A stretch of 53,247 bases of DNA from Marinobacter sp. (GCF_014859525.1 NZ_JACUUB010000011.1:1-53247), one strand, 5' to 3'; positions 8,740 through 17,395 are shown, counted from the stretch's first letter. The notes: a model not told the origin generated them from the sequence alone. A program made the numbers and translations.

Positions 8740-9473
8740 AAACGTGTAACCCATGGCTCGCCCGGGTCTCTGCTCTGACTTTGCTTGGCCCCGCCGCAGT
8801 ATTGGCAGACCAGGCGATTGATGCGCACAGTGTCAATGCGTTCTGGGGTGTCAGTGCTGAAAAGTTCGAGTACCGCTACAGCGACTCTGATGAAAAGCTG
8901 GCGGTGATTGAGACTGATGCCTGGTACGGCAGTGACGAGCTGAAATTCCGGTGGCAGTTCACGGGGGAGTGGGAGGAAGCCCACAACGCCTGGGAAACCC
9001 TGGAAAACCAGCTTCTGGTCCAGACCCCGGTCAGTGATTTCTGGGATGCCAAAGCGGGTATCCGCATCGATACGCCTGAGGGCCCGGACCGGGTTTATGG
9101 CGTGATCGGGCTGACGGGCCTGGCGCAGTATTGGTTTGAAATCGACACCAACCTGTATGTCAGTGACGAGGGCGATGCTTCGGTGGATTTCGAGGCTGAG
9201 TATGAGCTGCTGATCACCAATTACTGGATTGTCTCCGCCACCTTTGAAACCCTGCTGGCGTTCTCTGAAGACCGGGAAATCGGCGTGGGTAAAGGGATCA
9301 ACTCGACAGAAGTCGGCTTGCGGCTGAGTTACGACCTGATCGACCGCTCCTTCTCACCCTATGTGGGCGTGGTTCACGAGCGCAAATACGGCGACACAGC
9401 CGATCTCGCCCGCGCCAGCGGCGGGGGTACCGAGGACTGGTTTGCCGTGGTCGGCGCGCGGCTGGCATTCTGA
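8736..9473 (+). CDS. copB: Copper resistance protein CopB (outer-membrane barrel)
   Basis: A 245-residue protein with a Sec signal peptide (cleavage near AVLA/DQ) and alternating aromatic beta-strand segments ending in a terminal Phe (GARLAF), as expected of an outer-membrane beta-barrel. It matches the CopB/PcoB barrel (WYGSDELKFRW, FSPYVGVVHERKYG). CopB works with CopA in copper sequestration at the cell envelope. Many homologues carry a long Met-rich region before the barrel; this one goes almost directly from the signal peptide to the barrel. The ATG overlaps the copA stop by 4 bp. A GC-rich hairpin follows 14 bp after the stop. Confidence 0.9.
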   Translation: MKTCNPWLARVSALTLLGPAAVLADQAIDAHSVNAFWGVSAEKFEYRYSDSDEKLAVIETDAWYGSDELKFRWQFTGEWEEAHNAWETLENQLLVQTPVSDFWDAKAGIRIDTPEGPDRVYGVIGLTGLAQYWFEIDTNLYVSDEGDASVDFEAEYELLITNYWIVSATFETLLAFSEDREIGVGKGINSTEVGLRLSYDLIDRSFSPYVGVVHERKYGDTADLARASGGGTEDWFAVVGARLAF

Positions 9474-9487
9474 ACTTTCTGCTCAAA

Positions 9488-9513
9488 GGCCCGGTTCCCA
9501 GCCGGGCCGTTTC
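9488..9513 (+). terminator. Probable terminator after copB
   Basis: GGCCCGG (9488-9494) and CCGGGCC (9502-9508) form a perfect 7-bp GC stem with a 7-nt loop, followed by GTTTCC. The T tract is short, so termination may be partial. It separates copB from the next promoter. Confidence 0.55.
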
Positions 9514-9572
9514 CTGCTTCTGCAATTGATACAAGTCACGTCCAATAAATAAGCCTCCTTTGTTTTACCCTT

Positions 9573-9589
9573 TTTCAGGCTAGTTTCAG
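9573..9589 (+). promoter_or_regulatory. TTCAG-N6-TTCAG operator upstream of the copper ATPase unit
   Basis: TTTCAG (9573-9578) and TTTCAG (9584-9589) form an 11-bp-period direct repeat 45 bp before the start of the small membrane protein gene. The -10 is poor here (TGGGAT begins 10 bp downstream). The half-site spacing matches the other copper operators. Confidence 0.6.
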
Positions 9590-9634
9590 TTTCACCTGTT
9601 GGGATGGTGGTATGTCACCAAAGGAGGACTTGTC

Positions 9635-9862
9635 ATGATGCACGACAACATGTACGGCTACACTATGTGGGCAGGCCACTGGCTCTGGATGCTGGTGATT
9701 GCAATTGCGGTGGTTATTCCAGCCTGGCGCATCTGTCAGCGCACCGGGTATCCCGGTTGGCTTGGTATTCTGATTGTGATCCCGGTGGTTAATCTGGTCC
9801 TGCTTTATTTCCTGGCCTTCTCCGACTGGCCGGGTGTCAAGGAAAGTGGAGGTGATGCCTGA
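9635..9862 (+). CDS. Small two-helix membrane protein upstream of the copper ATPase
   Basis: A 75-residue protein with two hydrophobic helices (HWLWMLVIAIAVVIPAW and WLGILIVIPVVNLVLLYFLAF) joined by a short loop (RICQRTGYPGW). The Met/His-containing N-terminus (MMHDNMYGYTMWAGHW) could touch copper. The frame is open from 9599, but a strong AAAGGAGG stands 6 nt before ATG 9635, which decides the start. The stop overlaps the ATPase ATG by one base, so the two are translationally coupled. I recognise no characterised family; a role beside the ATPase is inferred from context only. Confidence 0.75.
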   Translation: MMHDNMYGYTMWAGHWLWMLVIAIAVVIPAWRICQRTGYPGWLGILIVIPVVNLVLLYFLAFSDWPGVKESGGDA

Positions 9863-12138
9863 TGAAGGACATGTCAACGGCAAAACCCGGGGTCTATGAA
9901 CTGACGGTCCCGGGGATGGGATCGAATCATTGCGCCGGTATTGTCAGCAAAACTCTGAACCGCCTGGACGGCATCGAAGCCGTTACCACCAATATTGCCA
10001 ACCATAAGGTGCATGTGACCACCGGCGCTGACGGCCCGGATGGAGATGCCCTGAAACGCGCGGTGGAGGGTGCCGGCTACGATGTGGCGCGGGTAAACAC
10101 GCAAGCCGATGCCAACCCGGACAACGAAGCGGAAGACGAAGAACAATATCTGAAGCAGGCCGTTCGCCGGCTTTGGATAGCGGCGGTGCCGACCACTCTG
10201 ATCATGCTTTTGATGATACCTCACATGTTCTGGCAGCCTATTCCGGGGTATCTGGCCATTGTTGCTGTACTGGCCTTTCCGGTGGTGTTTCTGTTCGGTG
10301 GCGCAGCGACCCATAAGGCGTCTTTCCGTTCCCTGAAGAACGGCACCTTTAATATGGACGTGCTGATCTCAATGGGCAGCCTGCCGCCGTTCATTATTGG
10401 TCTGGTGGGCTTTGTGTATCCGATGACATCGTTTATCGAGATGGCGGCGACCATTATGACCTTCCACCTGGTTGGCCGGTATCTGGAGGCCAAAGCCAAG
10501 GGTAAGGCTTCTCAGGCGATCCGCAGGTTGCTGACACTCGGTGCCAAGACCGCCCGTGTGGAGCGGGACGGCGAAGAAATCGAAATTCCCGTGAAGGAGC
10601 TGGTGCCCGGCGACATCATGGTAGTGCGGCCCGGCGATAAGGTGCCCACCGATGGAGAGGTTGTCGATGGCGAGAGTCACCTGGATGAATCCATCGCCAC
10701 GGGCGAGTCCATTCCGGTCTATAAAAGCACCGGCGATACGGTTATCGGCGCGACCATCAATAAAGAAGGGCGGCTGAGGGTGAAAGCAACCCGTGTGGGT
10801 GGTGATACCTTCCTGGCCCAGGTGGTCAAACTGATCGACGAGGCCCAGGGCTCCAGGGTGCCGATCCAGGAATTTGCCGACCGTATGACCGGTCGCTTCG
10901 TGCCGTTGGTTCTTATTATTGCGCTGGGCAGCCTGTTGGCCTGGCTGTTCGCCGCCGATACGTTGCGCCCGATCCTTGAATGGGGTGCAGGATTCCTGCC
11001 CTGGGTAGATCCGACGGCGGCGACGCCGGTGCTGGCGATCCTGGCGGCGATTGCGGTGTTGGTGATTGCCTGCCCGTGTGCTCTGGGACTGGCCACGCCA
11101 ACGGCCCTGATGGTGGGGTCGGGCATTGGTGCCGAGCGCGGCATCCTGATTCGCTCGGGTGAGGCTATCCAGACCTTCAAAGACATCAAGGTGATGGTGC
11201 TGGATAAAACCGGGACGATTACCCGGGGTGAGCCAAAACTGACCGAAACCGTTGCCGCCTCCGGAGTATCGGAAACCGAGCTGCTGGAACTGGCTGCGGC
11301 CGTGGAAAACGCTTCGGAACATCCCATCGCCCGCGCCATTGTAGACGGTGCCCGGGAACGCGGTGTTAAACCCGGTGATGTGTCTGACTTTCGTTCCACC
11401 GGTGCCCGTGGTGTCTCAGGCGTGGTCTCAGGCCAGTCGGTACTGATTGGCAACCGGTTGCTACTTGAAGAGAACGGGGTGGCGGGGCTGGACGCTCTGG
11501 ACAACGATCTTCAAGAGCTTGAAAGCAAAGGCAGAACCGCCGTGATCGTTGCCCGGGATGGCCAGGCCTGTGGCATCGTCGCTGTTGCCGACACACTGAA
11601 GGATGAATCGGTCGCCGCCATCAAAGCCATGCATGAGCACGGGCTGCACGTGGTCATGATTACCGGTGATAACGAGCGTGCCGCTAACGCCGTTGCCAAA
11701 GAAGTCGGCATTGATGAGGTGCGTGCCGGCGTATTGCCCGAGGGCAAGGTGGACGCCATCCGGGAGTTGCAGAAAAAATACGGCAACCACGTCGCCATGG
11801 TGGGTGACGGTATCAACGACGCTCCCGCGCTGAAACAGGCGAACGTGGGTATTGCCATAGGCGCCGGCGCGGACGTGGCCATCGAAGCCGCCGACGTAAC
11901 ACTGGTGCGTGGCGAGTTGTCTGGTGTTGTAGACGCGATGGTGTTGTCCCGTGCCACCTTCAAGAAGATCGTTGAAAACCTGATATGGGCCAGCGGTTAT
12001 AACGTCGCCGCTATTCCCATCGCCGCGTCCGGCCTGTTGCACCCGATGATCGGTGTGGTGGCAATGACTGCCAGTTCGCTCTCGGTGATTGGTAATTCGA
12101 TGTTGCTGAGGCGGCGTTATGACAAAGAGCGCCGCTAA
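9862..12138 (+). CDS. Copper-translocating P1B-type ATPase
   Basis: A 758-residue inner-membrane pump exporting Cu(I)/Ag(I) from cytoplasm to periplasm, equivalent to E. coli CopA. The order is: one HMA domain (residues about 10-75), eight membrane helices, TGES actuator loop, transmembrane CPC (404-406), phosphorylation motif DKTGT (Asp448), SEHP nucleotide-binding motif and hinge GDGIND (about 648-653). YN in helix 7 and MTASS in helix 8 fit the P1B-1 (Cu/Ag) subclass. Oddly, the HMA motif reads GMGSNHC: the first Cys of CxxC is Ser21, leaving only Cys24. GGAGG lies 9 nt before the ATG. Confidence 0.93.
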   Translation: MKDMSTAKPGVYELTVPGMGSNHCAGIVSKTLNRLDGIEAVTTNIANHKVHVTTGADGPDGDALKRAVEGAGYDVARVNTQADANPDNEAEDEEQYLKQAVRRLWIAAVPTTLIMLLMIPHMFWQPIPGYLAIVAVLAFPVVFLFGGAATHKASFRSLKNGTFNMDVLISMGSLPPFIIGLVGFVYPMTSFIEMAATIMTFHLVGRYLEAKAKGKASQAIRRLLTLGAKTARVERDGEEIEIPVKELVPGDIMVVRPGDKVPTDGEVVDGESHLDESIATGESIPVYKSTGDTVIGATINKEGRLRVKATRVGGDTFLAQVVKLIDEAQGSRVPIQEFADRMTGRFVPLVLIIALGSLLAWLFAADTLRPILEWGAGFLPWVDPTAATPVLAILAAIAVLVIACPCALGLATPTALMVGSGIGAERGILIRSGEAIQTFKDIKVMVLDKTGTITRGEPKLTETVAASGVSETELLELAAAVENASEHPIARAIVDGARERGVKPGDVSDFRSTGARGVSGVVSGQSVLIGNRLLLEENGVAGLDALDNDLQELESKGRTAVIVARDGQACGIVAVADTLKDESVAAIKAMHEHGLHVVMITGDNERAANAVAKEVGIDEVRAGVLPEGKVDAIRELQKKYGNHVAMVGDGINDAPALKQANVGIAIGAGADVAIEAADVTLVRGELSGVVDAMVLSRATFKKIVENLIWASGYNVAAIPIAASGLLHPMIGVVAMTASSLSVIGNSMLLRRRYDKERR

Positions 12139-12205
12139 ATGGTGAGCAGTGGTTGGCGGCATCACTTATCACCATTATCGGTCTGATTTTCGTTCTGAAA
12201 GCAGC

Positions 12206-12238
12206 GGGCGAAGTCGGGAAGATACCCGAAGTTCGCCC
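12206..12238 (+). terminator. Strong hairpin after the copper ATPase (possible terminator)
   Basis: GGGCGAA (12206-12212) pairs with TTCGCCC (12232-12238), and the inner TCGGG (12214-12218) pairs with CCCGA (12225-12229) around a 6-nt loop, with a small bulge. No T tract follows, so intrinsic termination is uncertain. It separates the ATPase unit from the next regulated promoter. Confidence 0.35.
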
Positions 12239-12243
12239 AGGAA

Positions 12244-12257
12244 TTGATTGAGATCAA
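12244..12257 (+). promoter_or_regulatory. FNR/Anr box (perfect consensus)
   Basis: TTGATTGAGATCAA matches the FNR/Anr consensus TTGAT-N4-ATCAA exactly. It ends 24 bp before the TTCAG operator at 12282 and about 125 bp before the DUF2933 start, so its centre would be near -70 of the inferred promoter. Low-oxygen control of this copper operon is an inference. Confidence 0.6.
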
Positions 12258-12281
12258 CTCGTTCTCCGAACTGACTGAAGC

Positions 12282-12315
12282 ATTCAGTTTGAATTCAGAC
12301 CGCTGTGATTACCTA
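12282..12315 (+). promoter_or_regulatory. TTCAG-N6-TTCAG operator and -10 for the DUF2933-to-barrel operon
   Basis: ATTCAG (12282-12287) and ATTCAG (12293-12298) form an 11-bp-period direct repeat, followed 11 bp later by TACCTA (12310-12315) as a possible -10. The first gene starts at 12383. Confidence 0.62.
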
Positions 12316-12382
12316 GACTTATCACTTGGTTTTAGGAGCTGGTGAGTCAACATTGCTTGTCACAGCTTCAGGAGAATTCGTT

Positions 12383-12598
12383 ATGAAATTTAGCCGTCGA
12401 TACTGGATCACCCTTTCGTTCTTCGGTGTGATCGCGCTGGTGCTTCTGTGGGGCGAACACAAAGTCCACATTCTCGGTGCGTTGCCCTGGCTGGTTCTGC
12501 TGCTTTGCCCATTGATGCATATATTCATGCATGGCCGTCATGGGGGAGGCCATTCAGGACATCAACAGGGCTCAGAAAAGGAAGATCACCGTGAGTAA
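12383..12598 (+). CDS. DUF2933 small membrane protein
   Basis: A 71-residue protein with two hydrophobic helices (YWITLSFFGVIALVLLW and ILGALPWLVLLLCPLMHIFM) and a His-rich C-terminus (HGRHGGGHSGHQQG), the layout of DUF2933 proteins. The CPLMHIFMHG segment holds Cys, Met and His and could bind copper. The frame opens at 12326, but ATG 12383 with GGAG 8 nt upstream fits the family N-terminus. It overlaps the next gene by 8 bp and is the first gene under the operator at 12282. The function of the family is not known. Confidence 0.82.
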   Translation: MKFSRRYWITLSFFGVIALVLLWGEHKVHILGALPWLVLLLCPLMHIFMHGRHGGGHSGHQQGSEKEDHRE

Positions 12599-13241
12599 CG
12601 AAACAAGTGACTACGGGCTCTGGAGTCTCGTAATCCTGAACTCAGCTATTTTTATCTTTTTTGCGTTCAGCTTTTTTAAGCCTAAAACGAAGCGCGACTG
12701 GCGCTCGTTTGGCGCCTTTAGCGCATTTCTGGTCGCATTGTTCACTGAAATGTACGGCTTTCCCTTAACCATCTACTTTCTCGCTGGCTGGCTGCAAAGC
12801 AGTTATCCGGATGTGGATTGGTTTTCTCATGACAGTGGGCACTTGCTGGAAATGTTGTTCGGGTGGCAGGGGTCTCCGCACTTCGGGCCATTTCATTTAC
12901 TGAGCACGGCGTTTATCGGGGTTGGATTTTATCTGATCGCGGCCGGCTGGCGCGCGCTGTACACCGCTCAGAAAGTGGGCAAACTGGCCACCGGTGGGCT
13001 TTATGCCTGGGTTCGTCACCCGCAATATGTCGGGTTTGTACTGATCATGTTTGGTTTTCTGCTGCAATGGCCGACGCTGCTTACCCTGGCAATGTTTCCG
13101 GTGCTCCTGTGGATGTATTCACGTCTGTCTATTCATGAGGAGAAAGATATCGAGAAAGAGTTTGGGGAGGCGTGGCGAGACTATGCGGCTAAAACACCGA
13201 GGTTTATTCCACGGCTCCAGAATTTTCGGCGCCCGATATAG
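12591..13241 (+). CDS. ICMT/PEMT-like integral membrane methyltransferase family protein
   Basis: A 216-residue membrane protein with about five hydrophobic segments. The C-terminal half has the isoprenylcysteine carboxyl methyltransferase/phospholipid methyltransferase signature: GGLYAWVRHPQYVGF for S-adenosylmethionine binding, then a charged helix with EEKDIEKEFG and WRDYAAKTPRFIP. The bacterial substrate is unknown; the fold methylates lipids or lipidated groups in the membrane. GTG 12591 was chosen over the open frame from 12531 because the AAAAGGAAG before it and the 8-bp overlap with the DUF2933 stop fit a coupled start. Its place before a lipid-type ABC system is suggestive but unproven. 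Confidence 0.8.
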   Translation: MSNETSDYGLWSLVILNSAIFIFFAFSFFKPKTKRDWRSFGAFSAFLVALFTEMYGFPLTIYFLAGWLQSSYPDVDWFSHDSGHLLEMLFGWQGSPHFGPFHLLSTAFIGVGFYLIAAGWRALYTAQKVGKLATGGLYAWVRHPQYVGFVLIMFGFLLQWPTLLTLAMFPVLLWMYSRLSIHEEKDIEKEFGEAWRDYAAKTPRFIPRLQNFRRPI

Positions 13242-13314
13242 CTTTATGGTTAAGGGGCCTGATTGGAATCACATAGCTTACGAGATACGTTCAAACCAGT
13301 AGGAGAACATCATT

Positions 13315-13440
13315 ATGGAAATCAGAACGATTGGTGAACTGATTAAATCGACCCGGGAATTGCTGGAGGGACTACTGGAGGTGGAAACGAACGAGTCCAT
13401 ACGCCTCGCCCGGCAGATAGAGCGGATGGACGATCTGTGA
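13315..13440 (+). CDS. 41-residue hypothetical protein
   Basis: A short frame starting MEIRTIGELIKSTRELLEGL and ending QIERMDDL, preceded by AGGAG 9 nt upstream. It is rich in charged residues and Leu and is predicted to be one amphipathic helix or a short coiled coil, with no signal peptide. Its stop overlaps the GTG of the LolA-like gene (GTGA), so translation of the two is probably coupled. It could be a true small protein or a leader that sets up translation of the next gene. No family recognised. Confidence 0.55.
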   Translation: MEIRTIGELIKSTRELLEGLLEVETNESIRLARQIERMDDL

Positions 13441-14189
13441 CTTCTTACAGGCTTTCCTGCTTTCTCTTGTTTTCTTTGATTTCTGCCCCTCTTCTGGCGA
13501 GCACGCCTTCGGCTGTTTCTTTGATCGAAGGTATGGAACAGACCCTTTGGTCAGACAGCAATCATGGTCAGTACCTTATGCGTATCGAAAGCGAATACTG
13601 GACCCGGGAGCTGCTGCTGGAGGCCTGGATGGATCGGCCGGAGCACACCCTGATTCGCATTCACTCACCGAAAAAAGAGGCAGGTATTGGTTCGTTGAGA
13701 ATCGGCGACGCCATGTGGAATTACCTCCCAAAAGTGGATCGTACCATCAAGATTCCGCCGTCAATGATGCTGCAGCCATGGATGGGGTCCAATTTCAGTA
13801 ACGATGATCTGGTGAAGGAAAGCTCATTCGTTGACGACTACACCCATGAGTTGGCCGGGGTCGATGATTCTGGCGAGGTGACGGTCTACCGGGTTGTTTC
13901 AATGCCGAGGCCCAACGCGCCGGTGGTCTGGAGCCGGCTTGAATTCGAGATCCGTGCGGATGCGATTCCCGTGGCCGTAGCCTACTACGGGGAGCGGAAC
14001 AAGATCGTCAAACGATTGACCTATGATCAGGTAAAAACCATGGACGGGCGCCGGATTCCGACTCGCTGGACGATGGTCGACGCGGATAAACCCACGGCCC
14101 GCACAGTCATCCTTATTGAATCTATCAAATTCGATGTTCCCATGGACGAGGCGCTGTTTTCACTGCGCCGCCTGCGCAACCCGGAATAA
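13437..14189 (+). CDS. LolA-like outer-membrane lipoprotein-sorting protein
   Basis: A 250-residue periplasmic protein with a signal peptide (cleavage near LLA/STPSA). It belongs to the LolA-like beta-sheet superfamily (COG2834 type): IRIHSPKKEAGIGSLRIGDAMWNYLPKV is the typical half-barrel core that holds acyl chains. The family shuttles a lipid or lipoprotein between an inner-membrane ABC extractor and the outer membrane. It is not the housekeeping LolA. The next three genes supply an ATPase, a permease and an outer-membrane barrel, making a complete predicted trans-envelope route. The start is a GTG overlapping the 41-residue frame. Confidence 0.82.
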   Translation: MTSYRLSCFLLFSLISAPLLASTPSAVSLIEGMEQTLWSDSNHGQYLMRIESEYWTRELLLEAWMDRPEHTLIRIHSPKKEAGIGSLRIGDAMWNYLPKVDRTIKIPPSMMLQPWMGSNFSNDDLVKESSFVDDYTHELAGVDDSGEVTVYRVVSMPRPNAPVVWSRLEFEIRADAIPVAVAYYGERNKIVKRLTYDQVKTMDGRRIPTRWTMVDADKPTARTVILIESIKFDVPMDEALFSLRRLRNPE

Positions 14190-14198
14190 GTTCCCGCT

Positions 14199-14885
14199 AT
14201 GAGCATCGTCAATGTGCAGCATGTATCGCGGATTTACCGGCAGGATTCCATCGCCGTCAAAGCCCTGAATGACGTATCGGTGGCCATTGAGCCCGGTGAG
14301 TTCACCACACTGGTGGGGCCTTCAGGGTCGGGCAAGACCACCCTGTTGAACCAGATCGGCGCCCTGGACGAACCGGATGCAGGGCGCATTCAAGTGGCGG
14401 GTGAAGAAATCACCGGACTCAGCCGCAAAAAACGCACCATTTTGCGGTTGTGGAAAATCGGTTTTGTGTTTCAGGAATACAACCTGATCGGTGTGCTGTC
14501 GGCTCAGGAGAATGTGGAGTACGTGTTGATGCTTCGCGGCGTTCCGTTTCGGGAACGACGAGCCGAGGCCCGGCGCATTCTTACGGAGGTTGGGCTGCAG
14601 GGAATGGAGCAGCGTCTGCCTCACGAACTCTCCGGCGGTCAGCAGCAGCGTGTGGCGGTGGCGAGGGCCATCGTGAGCAAACCTGCCATTGTCCTGGCTG
14701 ATGAGCCCACCGCCAATCTCGACTCCGCGACCGGTGCCGCGCTGCTGGACCTGATGCGCGGGCTGAATGCGGAGCATGGTATTACCTTTGTGTTTTCCAC
14801 CCACGATCCGATGGTGATGGAGCGAGCGCGTAGGGTGATTCATATGCGGGATGGCGGCGTTGAGCGAGAGGAGATGCGACCGTGA
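14199..14885 (+). CDS. LolD/MacB-type ABC transporter ATPase
   Basis: A 228-residue ATPase with Walker A GPSGSGKTT (Lys46), signature LSGGQQQ (144-150), Walker B VLADEP (about 165-170) and the H-loop STHDP. The LWKIGFVFQEYNLI stretch and overall length place it with the LolD/MacB/FtsE group, which drives mechanotransmission rather than ordinary import. It overlaps the permease start by 4 bp and follows the LolA-like gene by 9 bp. It should energise release of a lipid or lipoprotein from the inner membrane to the LolA-like carrier. Confidence 0.92.
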   Translation: MSIVNVQHVSRIYRQDSIAVKALNDVSVAIEPGEFTTLVGPSGSGKTTLLNQIGALDEPDAGRIQVAGEEITGLSRKKRTILRLWKIGFVFQEYNLIGVLSAQENVEYVLMLRGVPFRERRAEARRILTEVGLQGMEQRLPHELSGGQQQRVAVARAIVSKPAIVLADEPTANLDSATGAALLDLMRGLNAEHGITFVFSTHDPMVMERARRVIHMRDGGVEREEMRP

Positions 14886-17395
14886 TCGCGTGGCTGCGAC
14901 TGGCGTTTGGCAACCTTCGGGTCAATCGTCGTCGTACCGGCATTACGCTGTTGTCGATCGCCGTAGGTGTGGGCGGGCTGGTGTTTCTCTGGGCTTTTAT
15001 TGACGGCATCAATGCCCAGATGGTCAACAATATGACCGGTTATGTGACCGGTGACTTGAAAGTGCATCAGCGTGGATTTCACGACGACCGGGAAATGAAC
15101 ATTGCCATCGCCGAGCACTGGAACCTTGCTGAGGAAATGCTATCCGTAGCCGGTGTTGCGGCGACCACGCCCAGGGTGACGGGCAATGCGCTGGCCAGCC
15201 ATGCCGACCAGTCACGGGCCTTGCAGGTGATGGGGGTCGACAGCACAACAGAGACGCAGGTAACCCGGCTTGATCGGTCGATCATTCGCGGCCGCTATCT
15301 GGAGGGGGACAATGAGATCGTTATGGGCGTGGACGCCGCCAGCGCCCTGAGTACCTCCCCGGGAGATGAACTGGTGCTGGTGGTCCAGGCCGCGGACGGC
15401 TCCATTGGCGCAGACCGGTTTAAGGTGGTGGGTGTTTTCGAAACCGGCATCAAACGTATTGATGGCTTTGTAGCCCAGATGCCCCTGGCATCCGCCCAGA
15501 CATTGTATGCCTTTGACGGTCGGTTTACCGAGATGGCCGCCCGCGTAAAGGACTCTGACCAGCTCCAAGCGGTGGTTGGAAGGCTGCAGAACCAACTGCT
15601 GGAGCGCAATGTGGAAGTCCTGGGCTGGCCGGCGCTGATGCCTTCGCTGGTGCAAATGGTCGCATTTCACGACGCCGTCGCCTACATCGTCATCTTCGTG
15701 GTGTTTGTGGTGGTGGCGGCCGGCATCGTCAATACCATTCTGATGTCGGTGCTGGAACGTGGTCGGGAATTCGGTGTAATGATGGCCCTGGGTACGCCCA
15801 GCAGCCGGATTATCTGGCTTGTGCTCCTGGAAACGACGATTCTGGCCAGCCTGGGTTACCTGTTGGGGCTGGTGCTTGGGCTGTCACTGACCGGCTACTT
15901 CGGTTTTCGGGGGCTGGACTTCAGTGCCTATATCAAGGCCATGGATACCATGCCGGGGCTCAGTAGCATCGTCTATCCCGCCATCGAATTCTCTCGCCTG
16001 GTGGTGATTGGCATCGTGGTTGTGTCGGTGGCCCTGCTGGCGGCACTGCTCCCGGCCTGGAAAGCCAGCCGCAACAGCCCGCTGGAGGCGATGGGGGCGC
16101 GGCGCAATGTGATCAATCGTATCCGCAGAATCCATTGGGAAGTGACATCTGACCACCGGCTGCTGATTTTTGCGCAAATGGCCCTTCGCTCGGTATTCCG
16201 TAATCCACGCCGGTCAGTGATTACGGCATCGGCTACCGCGTTCGGGCTGGCCGCCTATCTGTTTCTGTACGCCTTCGCTGATGGTTTCTTCGAGCAGATG
16301 ATCCACAACTCGACGCAACAGCTCAGCGGGCATGTTCAGGTGATGGAGGAAGGGCACAACGTCGATCTCTCGCCGGCCCTGCGCATTGCTGACAGCCAGA
16401 TGCTGCACCAGCGACTGCAGGAGCGGCCAGACGTCGAAGCCGCCGCACCCCGGGTGGTGCTCAGAGCCATGGTGGCAAACCCCGGGAAAAGCCTCCCGGT
16501 AGAACTGGTGGGTATTGAATCGGAACAGGAGAAGGCCGTTACCGGGCTTTTCGGGTATATGATGCAGGGTGCTTACGTTCAATCTGGAGAGAACGGGATT
16601 GTGATCGGCCAAAAGCTGGCCGAGGAGCTGAATGCCCGGTTAGGGGATAAACTGGTGATCACGGTTCAGCAGGCTGGTGGAGATCTTGCCTCCAGTGCCC
16701 AGGCCATTCGCGGTATCTACCGTACCGGCAGTGACCTTTTCGACACAGAGTATGCTTTTATAGACATCAATGCTGCCCGAAACCTGGGCGGCCTGCAGGA
16801 ATACGAAGCTTCACGGATCGTACTGAGACTGTCAGATCGTTCAGACAGTGCGGCCCTGGCACAGACTCTGAACCAGTCGTCGCCTCTGGCCAACCACGGG
16901 CTGGTGGCCCAGGACTGGGAAACCTTGCTGCCGGTGGTTGTGCAGATGGTGCAAATGAGCCAGGTGGATTTCTACCTCATTCTGTCGGTGGTCTTTGTGG
17001 TGGTCGCGATTGGCGTCATGAACACCATGGTGATGTCGGTGATGGAGCGTACCCCGGAACTGGGCGTTATGCTGGCATTGGGTACGAGGGGCGGACAGTT
17101 ACAGCTGACGATTCTGTTTGAGGCAATCTTTCTTGCGGTGTTGGGTATGGTGGCAGGAACGGTGGTTGGCGGCCTGCTTGTGTTCTGGCTTGGCCAGACC
17201 GGTATTGATCTGTCCTCGGTCAGTCGCTCTCTGGAAGCCATCCCCGGTATCACCGACCGCATCTATCCGGTGTTGATTTTCGATCATGTCTGGCTTCCCA
17301 GCCTGCTGTTGTTCCTGTGCTCCGTGCTGGTAGCGCTGTACCCGGCGTGGCGGGCCTCACGACTGGACCCGGTTGAGGCCATTCGGCATGGTTGA
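14882..17395 (+). CDS. ABC permease with two fused FtsX/LolCE-type units
   Basis: At 837 residues it is about twice the usual LolC/LolE length. Each half repeats the same plan: an N-terminal membrane helix (LRLAFGNLRVNRRRTGITLL; ALRSVFRNPRRSVITASATA), a periplasmic MacB-core-like domain of about 220 residues, then three FtsX-type helices with the motifs VNTILMSVLERGREFGVMMALG and MNTMVMSVMERTPELGVMLALG. A LolC-LolE-like pair has therefore become one polypeptide, and a homodimeric ATPase would suffice. Start is GTG 14882. It is followed directly by the barrel gene. Confidence 0.9.
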   Translation: MIAWLRLAFGNLRVNRRRTGITLLSIAVGVGGLVFLWAFIDGINAQMVNNMTGYVTGDLKVHQRGFHDDREMNIAIAEHWNLAEEMLSVAGVAATTPRVTGNALASHADQSRALQVMGVDSTTETQVTRLDRSIIRGRYLEGDNEIVMGVDAASALSTSPGDELVLVVQAADGSIGADRFKVVGVFETGIKRIDGFVAQMPLASAQTLYAFDGRFTEMAARVKDSDQLQAVVGRLQNQLLERNVEVLGWPALMPSLVQMVAFHDAVAYIVIFVVFVVVAAGIVNTILMSVLERGREFGVMMALGTPSSRIIWLVLLETTILASLGYLLGLVLGLSLTGYFGFRGLDFSAYIKAMDTMPGLSSIVYPAIEFSRLVVIGIVVVSVALLAALLPAWKASRNSPLEAMGARRNVINRIRRIHWEVTSDHRLLIFAQMALRSVFRNPRRSVITASATAFGLAAYLFLYAFADGFFEQMIHNSTQQLSGHVQVMEEGHNVDLSPALRIADSQMLHQRLQERPDVEAAAPRVVLRAMVANPGKSLPVELVGIESEQEKAVTGLFGYMMQGAYVQSGENGIVIGQKLAEELNARLGDKLVITVQQAGGDLASSAQAIRGIYRTGSDLFDTEYAFIDINAARNLGGLQEYEASRIVLRLSDRSDSAALAQTLNQSSPLANHGLVAQDWETLLPVVVQMVQMSQVDFYLILSVVFVVVAIGVMNTMVMSVMERTPELGVMLALGTRGGQLQLTILFEAIFLAVLGMVAGTVVGGLLVFWLGQTGIDLSSVSRSLEAIPGITDRIYPVLIFDHVWLPSLLLFLCSVLVALYPAWRASRLDPVEAIRHG

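Noticed and set aside
9526..9539. TTGATACAAGTCAC as a third FNR/Anr box before the ATPase unit
   Set aside because: The right half-site (GTCAC) matches ATCAA poorly, although its place is similar to the other two.
13437..14189. Calling this gene housekeeping lolA
   Set aside because: The sequence is a LolA-like superfamily member in a specialised operon and lacks the usual ftsK/lolA setting.
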